Source: Bacteroidota bacterium (lineage in GTDB: Bacteria; Bacteroidota; Bacteroidia; NORP154). From it: a stretch of 10,586 nt of DNA. Positions 1-6,736 of the stretch are shown piece by piece. The translations under genes were made by a program, and so were the position numbers. The notes beneath the pieces are model-generated. The model made no database searches, was not told the origin of the DNA, and saw only the letters and a program-made list of their open reading frames with translations. The stretch spans positions 1-10,586 of the forward strand of contig NVRZ01000092.1 in NCBI GenBank assembly GCA_002401055.1, given 5' to 3'. Each line of letters begins with the position of its first letter. The first letter of the stretch is position 1.

Positions 1-3000
1 AGTCTTTTCAGCAATTACCTCAAGCAACAATTTTTCAATGCTTCCATTATCTACGCCACTCTGTGGAGCTGCTGCAGGTGGAGCTGATACAGGTGGAGCT
101 GATACAGGTGCTGGTGTTGGAGTCGTAGCTGCTTGCTCAACAATAGGGCTTGGTTTGGGCGCTGACGGAGTCGCAACCGGAGCAGTCACCGCAGGGGCAA
201 CTGGTTGAGATGCAACTGGAGCCGGTGCTGGCTTAGGAGTCGTAACCGGTACTGGAGTTGATTCAACAAACGGCTGTACGGGTGCAACAGCTGACGTCGC
301 AATTGGCGGTGCAGCTTGCTCCAAAGGAGCAATAGGTTGTTGTATGAATGGTGCTATTGCAGCTTGCTGTATATTAACGAGTTGCTGAAGCATTTGCTCA
401 ACCCTGTCCTGCTGTCCTTTCAGACTATTCAGATCAGTATCGAGTTTATCGAGTCTTTCACGATCCTGTTTTGTCATTTCAATGTCCTCTTCAGTATTTG
501 TTACTATTTCTTGATTGGTATCAGTGGTTGGTTGAGCTGCTCTAACAGTTACGTCACCCATAGCCTGAATATGCTTTTGTTTTGTAGGCTCGGAAACATA
601 ATTATTTCCACTAATCTTTACGCTTATACTTCCTTTTGGTATGGGTTCAGTGTATTCAGTTCGAAATTTATCAAAATCTTGAAGATCCATTCCTAGTACA
701 ACTAACTGCACCACAGCTTCTCTTAGCTGCACATCGCTGTCTTTTTTTGCATTGCTGTTCAACGCAATACTCAAATGCTCTTTATCAGCTAAAATTTCTT
801 TTACCAGATTAGAAAGAATGCTTTTGGGTCCAAATTCAACAAAGATTCGTCCTCCGTCCTTATGTATATTCTCGATCTGCTCCTTGAACAAGACCGTACT
901 CAACATATGCTTGGTTAAAGTAGATTTATAGGAAGCTATCTTATTCTCATAAACTTTACCCGTTGTATTTGAATAGACTTTTTTCTTGCTTGTCTTGAAT
1001 TTTGTACCCTTTATTTTCGCAGCAAAAGGTTTCTGTGCATGCTTCACGAATGGAGTGTGAAATGCAGCCGATACCGGAAGTATTTTCGCAACCATTCCCT
1101 CTCCAATTAGCTTTTCCGCCAGCTCTTTAATACTGGCTGTTCCTCCACCAAGTATTACTTGAGTGTCTGAATTTTGGTTGGCTATCTTAACATCCTTGAA
1201 CGACTTGATAAAAGGAGTTAGTGTGCTAACATCTGACTTCACCGCAAGCATCGAACCTCGATCACCTTTGTATTTTGCACCCATGGCAGCGCCTCTGGCT
1301 TTTACAAGAGCATAGTATGCTTTGTCATCAATCACCCCAGCAGCCCATAATGCGCTTATTTCACCCAAGCTGTGTCCAGCATAAAAATCAGCAGTAAATC
1401 CTGCACTTTCCAGTAAACGATACATGCCTGCGGTAAGCGCACCTATCGATGGTTGAGCCAGTTCCGTATGCGTAAGTTGTTCTTCTTGCTGTGCACGTTC
1501 ATCATCACTAAACACAGGAATAGGAAAAACATAATCCGTTAACTGCTTCTCCTTTGCTTTGACAAAATTCCTATTGGTTTTACCAAATGAATCGCGTATC
1601 GCAGGGTATGACATTGCCAATTCCTTGCCCATATTCACATATTGTGAGCCTTGTCCTGCGAAGAGGGCAACCACTTTCCCACTTATTGATTCCGCTTTAT
1701 TTCTGAACCATATTCCTTTAAGAGGTTGTTCCCAGCTGGTCTCAGCCTGTTTTTCTTGAAGCAGCTCCTTCGCAACAATCAGCTTATCGAGTGCTTCCTC
1801 AACATCACTGGCCACAAAACCCAAGCGTGCATTTTTCTTTGAAATATTATCTGATTGCGACTGAATACTCAGTTTGGTTAAGTAGTCTTTTGGATCATCT
1901 CCCCGAAGCTGCTCGATATGAGAGTCACAATCTGCGATTAGCTGATTAGCATCATCTCCGCTTAGCAAAACTATTTTGTGCTTATTATGAGTTCGGTATT
2001 TCCCTTTTTGTTCTTCCTTAACTTCCTCAAGTGCAACATGTAGATTTACTCCTCCAAAGCCAAAAGCGCTTACACTTGCCCTTCGCGGAGCCTCTGTAGA
2101 CTTCTTAAACCAAGGCCTAGTCTCTGAGTTAACATAAGCCGGCGAGGTCTCTACATTAAGATTTGGATTGGGTTTGGTTACATTAATTGTTCCTGGCAAA
2201 ACTTTATTGTGCAAAGCTAGGGCAGCTTTGATCAAGCCTGCAACACCGGCAGCTGCTTTTGTATGACCAATTTGTGATTTCACACTTCCCAGCGCTACAT
2301 GATTAAGTGTAGCATCATTTTTACCAAAAACCATTTTCATGGATTCCCCTTCAGATAGATCACCAGCTCCTGTTCCTGTACCGTGCGCCTCTATAAGCCC
2401 CACTGAAGATGCCTCATACCCCGCTTCATCATAGGCTCTTTGCATTGCCAGTGCCTGTCCCTTCGGACGAGGTGCGTATACACTTTTAAATCTACCATCA
2501 CTGGAACTTCCAATTCCCTTTATCGTTGCATAAATTCTATCCCCATCTCTAACTGCGTCAACCAAACGTTTACAAACTACCATACCAACTCCCTCGCCAA
2601 TCAACATCCCGTCAGACTCATGGTCAAATGGCCTTATACTTCCTTTCTGAGAGAATGCTGGAGTTTTACTAAAACTCATGTACATAAAAGGAGAATTGTC
2701 AGTATCAACCCCACCGGTCAGCATCATATCGCAACGGCCCTCTATTAGCTCACTAAGTCCCATTTTGACAGCACTCAGCGAAGCAGCACACGCGGCATCC
2801 ACTACGCTGTTTATGCCCCCAAGGTCGAAGCGGTTTGCAACTCTTCCTGATATAACATTCCCCAACATTCCAGGAAATGAATTTTCATTCCACGGTATAT
2901 AGGCTGTTTTCATTTTCTCTATAATGCCTTCTATTTCATTTTCAGGAATTCCACTTGCCTGAAGCGCCCTTCGCCAAACCGGGTACTGTAAGCGTGCAGT

Positions 3001-3444
3001 AAGTGGCGTAATGAGTTTCTGACCTCCTCCAACTCCAAGTACTACCCCAGTTTTTTCTTTGATTTCAGCGCTAAACTTATCAGATCCTGGGGCATATCCG
3101 GCGTCGATAAGTGCGTCTCTAGCCACCAAAAGAGCCAGTAATTGAGAGGCATCTGTGACTTCTAATATATTAGGTGGTAACCCAAATTCCATAGGGTTAA
3201 AATCAATATCTGGAAGAAATCCACCAACCTTGCAGTAAGTCTTATCCGGGACCAGGGGATCGGGGTCGTAGTAGTCTTCAATACTCCATCTGGTATCAGG
3301 CACATCTGTAATGCAATCGACGCCTTCAACAATATTTTCCCAATATTCTTCAAGGTTCTTGGCCCCCGCGAACATGGAAGCCATTCCGATGATGGCTACC
3401 GGGTTTTTTCCCAACAATTTTTCTAACTCACTCTTCATATCCAT
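1..3444 (-). CDS. pfaA: PfaA-like polyunsaturated fatty acid / secondary-lipid synthase, N-terminal 1148 residues (3' end beyond window)
   Basis: This is an iterative type I polyketide/fatty-acid synthase subunit, read in one open frame to the window edge. Residues about 13-470 are a ketosynthase with the full Cys-His-His triad: Cys219 in DAACAASLSA, His354 in EAHGTGTGAGD and His394 in KSQIGHTKAAAG. The stretches DNSPFMYMSFSKTPAF and SDGRFKSVYAPRP are typical of PfaA ketosynthases rather than modular PKSs. Residues about 593-900 are an acyltransferase: GQGSQ near 598, nucleophile Ser692 in GHSLGE, and His796 in AFHTPF, a malonyl-CoA type. Residues about 988-1026 look like a coiled coil. Residues about 1037-1130 are an Ala/Pro/Val/Thr linker, followed by the start of an acyl carrier domain (EKLLLEVIAEKT). 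In known PfaA proteins tandem ACPs and a ketoreductase follow. The start is ATG 3444, with a second in-frame ATG two codons later. A product other than PUFA (another secondary lipid) is possible. Confidence 0.93.
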   Translation of the reverse strand, partial: MDMKSELEKLLGKNPVAIIGMASMFAGAKNLEEYWENIVEGVDCITDVPDTRWSIEDYYDPDPLVPDKTYCKVGGFLPDIDFNPMEFGLPPNILEVTDASQLLALLVARDALIDAGYAPGSDKFSAEIKEKTGVVLGVGGGQKLITPLTARLQYPVWRRALQASGIPENEIEGIIEKMKTAYIPWNENSFPGMLGNVISGRVANRFDLGGINSVVDAACAASLSAVKMGLSELIEGRCDMMLTGGVDTDNSPFMYMSFSKTPAFSQKGSIRPFDHESDGMLIGEGVGMVVCKRLVDAVRDGDRIYATIKGIGSSSDGRFKSVYAPRPKGQALAMQRAYDEAGYEASSVGLIEAHGTGTGAGDLSEGESMKMVFGKNDATLNHVALGSVKSQIGHTKAAAGVAGLIKAALALHNKVLPGTINVTKPNPNLNVETSPAYVNSETRPWFKKSTEAPRRASVSAFGFGGVNLHVALEEVKEEQKGKYRTHNKHKIVLLSGDDANQLIADCDSHIEQLRGDDPKDYLTKLSIQSQSDNISKKNARLGFVASDVEEALDKLIVAKELLQEKQAETSWEQPLKGIWFRNKAESISGKVVALFAGQGSQYVNMGKELAMSYPAIRDSFGKTNRNFVKAKEKQLTDYVFPIPVFSDDERAQQEEQLTHTELAQPSIGALTAGMYRLLESAGFTADFYAGHSLGEISALWAAGVIDDKAYYALVKARGAAMGAKYKGDRGSMLAVKSDVSTLTPFIKSFKDVKIANQNSDTQVILGGGTASIKELAEKLIGEGMVAKILPVSAAFHTPFVKHAQKPFAAKIKGTKFKTSKKKVYSNTTGKVYENKIASYKSTLTKHMLSTVLFKEQIENIHKDGGRIFVEFGPKSILSNLVKEILADKEHLSIALNSNAKKDSDVQLREAVVQLVVLGMDLQDFDKFRTEYTEPIPKGSISVKISGNNYVSEPTKQKHIQAMGDVTVRAAQPTTDTNQEIVTNTEEDIEMTKQDRERLDKLDTDLNSLKGQQDRVEQMLQQLVNIQQAAIAPFIQQPIAPLEQAAPPIATSAVAPVQPFVESTPVPVTTPKPAPAPVASQPVAPAVTAPVATPSAPKPSPIVEQAATTPTPAPVSAPPVSAPPAAAPQSGVDNGSIEKLLLEVIAEKT
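76..110 (-). repeat. 15-bp tandem repeat in the pfaA linker
   Basis: The unit aggtggagctgatac (plus strand) occurs twice in a row at 76-90 and 91-105, followed by a partial third copy aggtg. On the coding strand it encodes repeated Pro-Val-Ser-Ala-Pro units in the flexible Ala/Pro linker just before the first acyl carrier domain. Its length is a multiple of three, so copy-number change would keep the reading frame. Confidence 0.9.
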
Positions 3445-3454
3445 TCAACATAAT

Positions 3455-3475
3455 GACTTAAGCTTTGCTTAAGTC
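3455..3475 (-). promoter_or_regulatory. Perfect 9-bp stem-loop just upstream of the pfaA start
   Basis: GACTTAAGC, a 3-nt loop, then GCTTAAGTC form a perfect inverted repeat whose downstream edge lies 10 nt before the pfaA ATG, in the region where a ribosome would bind. In the mRNA it would fold as a hairpin that could limit translation initiation. As DNA it is a symmetric site that a dimeric regulator could bind. It lacks a following T-run on either strand, so it does not look like an intrinsic terminator. The structure is directly visible; the role is inferred. Confidence 0.6.
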
Positions 3476-3613
3476 TACCTATACAGACACAGCAAATTCA
3501 ACTTTGTGACACTTTATCGAATTATTGTAGCTGCTTGGAATCAATCTTCTAGTTTATTGTTAGTACGCTCGAGCAATTGAATAAGGTAAATATGCTCATT
3601 TTCAATCAGTGGG

Positions 3614-3650
3614 CAAAGGTACAAAATTGCGGCAATTGACCACTTCAAAA
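3614..3650 (-). promoter_or_regulatory. Candidate Bacteroidota promoter for pfaA
   Basis: On the minus strand TACCTTTG (3621 to 3614) matches the Bacteroidota -7 consensus TAnnTTTG exactly. A TTTTG sequence (plus-strand 3646-3650) lies 24 nt upstream as a possible -33 element, slightly further than usual. It begins right at the stop codon of the lpxD-like gene. Transcription from here would leave a leader of roughly 160 nt before the pfaA ATG, containing the stem-loop at 3455-3475. Confidence 0.45.
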
Positions 3651-3653
3651 CAC

Positions 3654-4745
3654 CTAGTGTTTTGACTCTGCAGAGCCTGTCCCATCACCTGAAAGAGACT
3701 TTTGGCCTGTAAGCTCTCGCAACTTCTGTCTCATTTCATCCAATTGGGCATATATAGCATTGCTTTTTACATAGTTTGGCATTGGCAATACGGGTGAACC
3801 GGCATACACTCCAGGTTTGGTGATATCCTGCACGACACCCGCCCGGTGTAGAAGATATACGTCACTACATATATTGAGATGGTCCTTTAACATAGCTCCT
3901 CCACTTGCAACCACCCGATCACCTAGTGTACATGATCCTCCACAGAGAAACCCACCTGTCATGATGCAATTTACCCCCAAAGTAACATTATGGCCTATAT
4001 GACATAAACTGCCCATGATACAGCCATCCCCTACAATTGTGGATCCGTAAGTTCCACGATCAATAGTATTCACGGCGCCAACAGTGACTTTTTTCCCGAT
4101 GATCACATTTCCAGTTTGTGGAATTCTGTGATGATTGAAATGTTGATCTTGAGAAAAACCAAATCCATCACCACCTATCACCGTATTTGATAGTATGGTG
4201 CACTCATCTCCAATTTCGCATTCCCATCCAATAATTACACCTGGGTGAATTAGAACATCACTTCCTATAATCGCATTATGTTCGATAACCGCATTGGACA
4301 TAATACGGCTGTTTTTACCAATGACTGCGCCTCTCTCAATTACCACTCCAGGACCAATGCTTGTTGACGTAGGTATTTTTACGCTTTCATGGATTACCGC
4401 TGAAGAATGAATCTTCTTCCATCCTACTTTAGAATAATCGTGTGTGAAAAGCTTTTGTTTAAGTAATGCATGACTCAGTTCAACTGCAGTACTCACAAAA
4501 ACTGCTGTGTCTTTTGGGAAATTACCTGCCTCCTTCTCCAGTTCTTTCGGAATAACAACAGCAGCAAATGTTCGGCCATTTAACTTTTCAAACGCTTCTT
4601 TATTTGGCAAGACAACAAGATCACCAACACCTCCCGATTCGAATGATGCCATTCCGTCTATAACAGCCTTTTTATTGCCCTCCAATGCTATAAGATAGCA
4701 TTCCTCTCCGTTCTTCTTTAAAATATCACTAGCAACAGTACCCAT
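3654..4745 (-). CDS. lpxD: LpxD-type UDP-3-O-(acyl)glucosamine N-acyltransferase
   Basis: This is a 363-residue left-handed beta-helix acyltransferase. LpxD transfers a 3-hydroxyacyl chain from acyl-ACP to the 2-amino group of UDP-3-O-acylglucosamine in cytoplasmic lipid A synthesis. Residues about 1-100 resemble the N-terminal uridine-binding domain. Residues about 115-310 are hexapeptide repeats (for example IGPGVVIERGAVIGKNS). The LpxD motif GGDGFGF is at 191-197, NTIDRG follows, and His252 in HIGHN fits the catalytic histidine (His239 in E. coli). His289 lies 37 residues later, the same spacing as E. coli His276. A C-terminal helical tail (AQLDEMRQKLREL) matches the family's ACP-contacting end. 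The Gln-containing groove motifs usual after the catalytic His are replaced by TGGFLCGGS and SGGAMLKDH, so this is a divergent member. It lies 209 bp upstream of pfaA on the same strand, not beside lpxC/fabZ/lpxA. It may be the housekeeping enzyme or a paralogue serving the PUFA locus. Confidence 0.88.
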   Translation of the reverse strand: MGTVASDILKKNGEECYLIALEGNKKAVIDGMASFESGGVGDLVVLPNKEAFEKLNGRTFAAVVIPKELEKEAGNFPKDTAVFVSTAVELSHALLKQKLFTHDYSKVGWKKIHSSAVIHESVKIPTSTSIGPGVVIERGAVIGKNSRIMSNAVIEHNAIIGSDVLIHPGVIIGWECEIGDECTILSNTVIGGDGFGFSQDQHFNHHRIPQTGNVIIGKKVTVGAVNTIDRGTYGSTIVGDGCIMGSLCHIGHNVTLGVNCIMTGGFLCGGSCTLGDRVVASGGAMLKDHLNICSDVYLLHRAGVVQDITKPGVYAGSPVLPMPNYVKSNAIYAQLDEMRQKLRELTGQKSLSGDGTGSAESKH

Positions 4746-4776
4746 CTTCTTTCACAGAAAAATGTTGGTTTGCATA

Positions 4777-4784
4777 CAAAGTTA
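4777..4784 (-). promoter_or_regulatory. Candidate -7 promoter element for the lpxD-like gene
   Basis: TAACTTTG on the minus strand matches TAnnTTTG and lies 31 nt upstream of the ATG at 4745, giving a short leader of about 25 nt. No clear TTTG -33 box is visible at the usual spacing, only a T-run (TTTTTAG). The ATG itself is preceded by the purine stretch GAAAGAAG. Confidence 0.4.
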
Positions 4785-4885
4785 CACTTGAATCCGACTT
4801 CTAAAAATTTTATTATCTACGCTACTCCATAAAACGTCTAAAAAGCGAATTGTGTACGTACAAAGAATCATACCAGATTGTGATG

Positions 4886-5533
4886 TTAGTAATCTGGGAA
4901 AGGGGTACATATAATATTAAAAAGCTCTACCTCTAGCCTTTCTGGGTGCATCTGATTATCGAATAGTATTTGAATACTCTCCTCATACACAGGTAACGTA
5001 ATAGTCCCTCCTCCAATTTCATGGGGTTTTTTCCAACTATACCTAATCATAAATCCTTTTGGCTCAGGATTTTTAACTATGTAGGCAACAAATTCATCAA
5101 TACTAAAAATTAATACTTCCGAACAGTATTGCGCTTTGTGCATGTATTCCAAATCACCGTATACAAAATTGTTTGCGTAATTAAATTGCTTTAAGGAAGT
5201 AATATACATTCCTGTGTCGCGTAGACAAGATATATAGACATTAAGCGCTTTACCCTTTTTTGCTACTTCTAAGAGCTCACTCTTCATAGAAATCGCCAGG
5301 TCGGGTGTTGCTTGTACATATTTCTTCACGTCTCTGGCGAGTTTAGATGCATCCAGTTTTAGTTTCAAGCACAGGTCACGATCAAGTATGTTCAACTTGA
5401 ACACTTGAACAATATGATCCAGTTTTGCATTAAACTCTTTCAGTCTGTTCTTTGCATTATTACCAGGAAATAATAGAATAAGAATGATCAATATTTTAGT
5501 CATAAAAGAAGAGAACTTAATGCGTATCAGCAT
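4886..5533 (-). CDS. Hypothetical exported protein, 205-215 residues
   Basis: I do not recognise the family. The frame has two candidate starts: Met1 at 5533, and Met11 at 5503, which begins MTKILIILILLFPGNNA, a convincing signal peptide. The second start is therefore more likely and would give a secreted or periplasmic protein of about 205 residues. The mature part is Lys/Leu-rich and probably helical up to about residue 100. It then becomes mixed, with aromatic and beta-prone stretches such as MIRYSWKKPHEIGGG and several cysteines. There is no lipobox and no catalytic motif that I can name. It is co-directional with the lpxD-like gene, 140 bp upstream of it, and divergent from the lipoprotein gene at 5645. 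A separate promoter candidate before lpxD suggests it need not be in the same operon. Confidence 0.65.
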   Translation of the reverse strand: MLIRIKFSSFMTKILIILILLFPGNNAKNRLKEFNAKLDHIVQVFKLNILDRDLCLKLKLDASKLARDVKKYVQATPDLAISMKSELLEVAKKGKALNVYISCLRDTGMYITSLKQFNYANNFVYGDLEYMHKAQYCSEVLIFSIDEFVAYIVKNPEPKGFMIRYSWKKPHEIGGGTITLPVYEESIQILFDNQMHPERLEVELFNIICTPFPDY

Positions 5534-5614
5534 CTAGTGAATGGGCGAAGTTACCCATTTATCAAATTCACTATACCACTAGTAACCCATCGTAAAATAT
5601 GTTCCGGTTTTGTA

Positions 5615-5622
5615 TATATTTG
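5615..5622 (+). promoter_or_regulatory. Candidate -7 promoter element for the lipoprotein gene
   Basis: TATATTTG matches TAnnTTTG and lies 22 nt before the ATG at 5645. A -33 TTTG at the usual spacing is not clear. It sits in the 111-bp divergent intergenic region shared with the hypothetical gene on the other strand. Confidence 0.4.
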
Positions 5623-5644
5623 ACCTTTCTAAAAAAAAGATACC

Positions 5645-6511
5645 ATGAAAACAAACAGATACATCGCTCTAGCTTGCGCTACTTGTCTACTCATTGCCTG
5701 TACAACTGAACAAGCCAACGAAATGGAAATCGAAAATAATGATGCCGTAACAACAGAAGATATACTTGAAGAAGTAAAAGAGGGAATAACAGACGATTTA
5801 GCTGATTTCAAATTCCACACATTCATAGCAAATATCCCTTCTCCATTGAAAACTTTTCATGTACTTAAAAAGGCTGGGGTAAATTTTCACGAGAGTTTGA
5901 CTAACCCAGTAGAAAAACGTGGAAACTATACAGGCTCTGCTACAATAGCCTTAAATTACGGAATATATATGGCAGATATGGGATATTTTACATTGTATGA
6001 GCAGCAACAACAGAGTATCCGGTATTTTGCGGCTTCAAGGGAATTGGCTCAAGAACTAGGCTTTGTAGATGTATTGGATCGAGTTGCGAGCAAGAGATTT
6101 GAAACAAATATGGGTAATAGCGATTCGACTATGGTAATTATTGATGATGCCTTTGTTGCAATGGAAGAATATTTAAAAACGAATGAACAACTCAAAACAA
6201 TGGGACTTATCTCTGCTGGAAGCTGGTTGGAAAGTCAACACATTGCAGTGAGCATGCTGATTAACTCTGAACTTATAACTGATAACCTTGAATTGGCAAA
6301 TCAAGTGTACGAGCAGAAGCTCCATCTTGCCAACCTGCTCAATTTTCTTGAAGAATATGCAAGTGAAAGTGGATTTGCCGAAGTTATTGAGGGACTCAAT
6401 CAGATACTAATCACGTATAATTCACTGGAGAGCTCTGATTCGGTTAATAAAGAAAGCCTGCAAAATATTCTGGATGCATTGGCCGTGATGCGAACCAAGA
6501 TTACTGATTAA
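5645..6511 (+). CDS. Uncharacterised Bacteroidota lipoprotein, 288 residues
   Basis: The N-terminus is a lipoprotein signal: MKTNR, a short hydrophobic core, then lipobox LIAC with Cys19 as the lipidated residue. After Cys19 comes an acidic linker (residues about 22-50, rich in Glu, Asp and Asn), so it may be surface-exposed or attached to the outer membrane. The folded part, about 55-288, appears almost wholly helical. Motifs such as NIPSPLKTFHVLKKAG, LNYGIYMADMGYFTLYEQ and the helix of the C-terminal 30 residues resemble, from memory, a family of uncharacterised Bacteroidota lipoproteins; no function is known to me. No enzyme motif is seen. It stands alone: divergent from the gene upstream and 225 bp from the kinase downstream. 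The ATG is preceded by the A-rich stretch aaaaaaaagatacc, with no classic Shine-Dalgarno sequence. Confidence 0.82.
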   Translation: MKTNRYIALACATCLLIACTTEQANEMEIENNDAVTTEDILEEVKEGITDDLADFKFHTFIANIPSPLKTFHVLKKAGVNFHESLTNPVEKRGNYTGSATIALNYGIYMADMGYFTLYEQQQQSIRYFAASRELAQELGFVDVLDRVASKRFETNMGNSDSTMVIIDDAFVAMEEYLKTNEQLKTMGLISAGSWLESQHIAVSMLINSELITDNLELANQVYEQKLHLANLLNFLEEYASESGFAEVIEGLNQILITYNSLESSDSVNKESLQNILDALAVMRTKITD

Positions 6512-6521
6512 ATCCATTATC

Positions 6522-6607
6522 TAACCTACCTTATAACCAAATACTACATTTCTTCGTATTAGATCGGGTTAATTCAAATTGGTTTTAACCTACCGATAGC
6601 TAAATAC
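6522..6607. repeat. Imperfect direct repeats in the 225-bp gap before the kinase gene
   Basis: TAACCTACC, then 7-8 variable bases, then AAATAC occurs at 6522-6544 and again at 6586-6607, 64 bp apart. In the same gap GGTTAATTC occurs at 6567-6575 and 6652-6660, and GGTTAA at 6567 is inverted as TTAACC at 6585-6590. The gap (6512-6736) has no exact TAnnTTTG promoter motif, no convincing terminator and no credible small gene. These repeats could be regulator sites for the kinase gene or decayed sequence. Confidence 0.5.
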
Positions 6608-6736
6608 ATTTATGCTTTGGTTATTAGTACCTGTTTAATCAGTTTCTATATGGTTAATTCGCATATTGAGCTAAACAGGGCTTAAAATGAAGTCAATATT
6701 GCTAGATTAGCGCTCTTTTTCAAATCAGGTATTAGC

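Noticed and set aside
316..696. 126-residue plus-strand open frame
   Set aside because: It lies wholly antisense to the pfaA coding frame, which carries intact domain motifs; its own product has no recognisable feature.
950..957. Empty placeholder entry in the findings list at these coordinates
   Set aside because: No observation is claimed there; the interval is ordinary PfaA acyltransferase-region coding sequence.
2440..2902. Overlapping plus-strand frames of 102 and 74 residues
   Set aside because: They are antisense to the PfaA ketosynthase around catalytic Cys219 and show no family resemblance.
3455..3475. Intrinsic terminator between lpxD and pfaA
   Set aside because: The stem is AT-rich and no T-run follows on either strand; the position next to the pfaA start suits a regulatory hairpin better.
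4886..5533. Adenylate- or sugar-modifying enzyme in the lipid locus
   Set aside because: No catalytic motif is visible and the N-terminus is a signal peptide, so no enzymatic role was assigned.
5629..5826. 65-residue minus-strand frame
   Set aside because: It is antisense to the start of the lipoprotein gene, whose lipobox supports the plus-strand reading.
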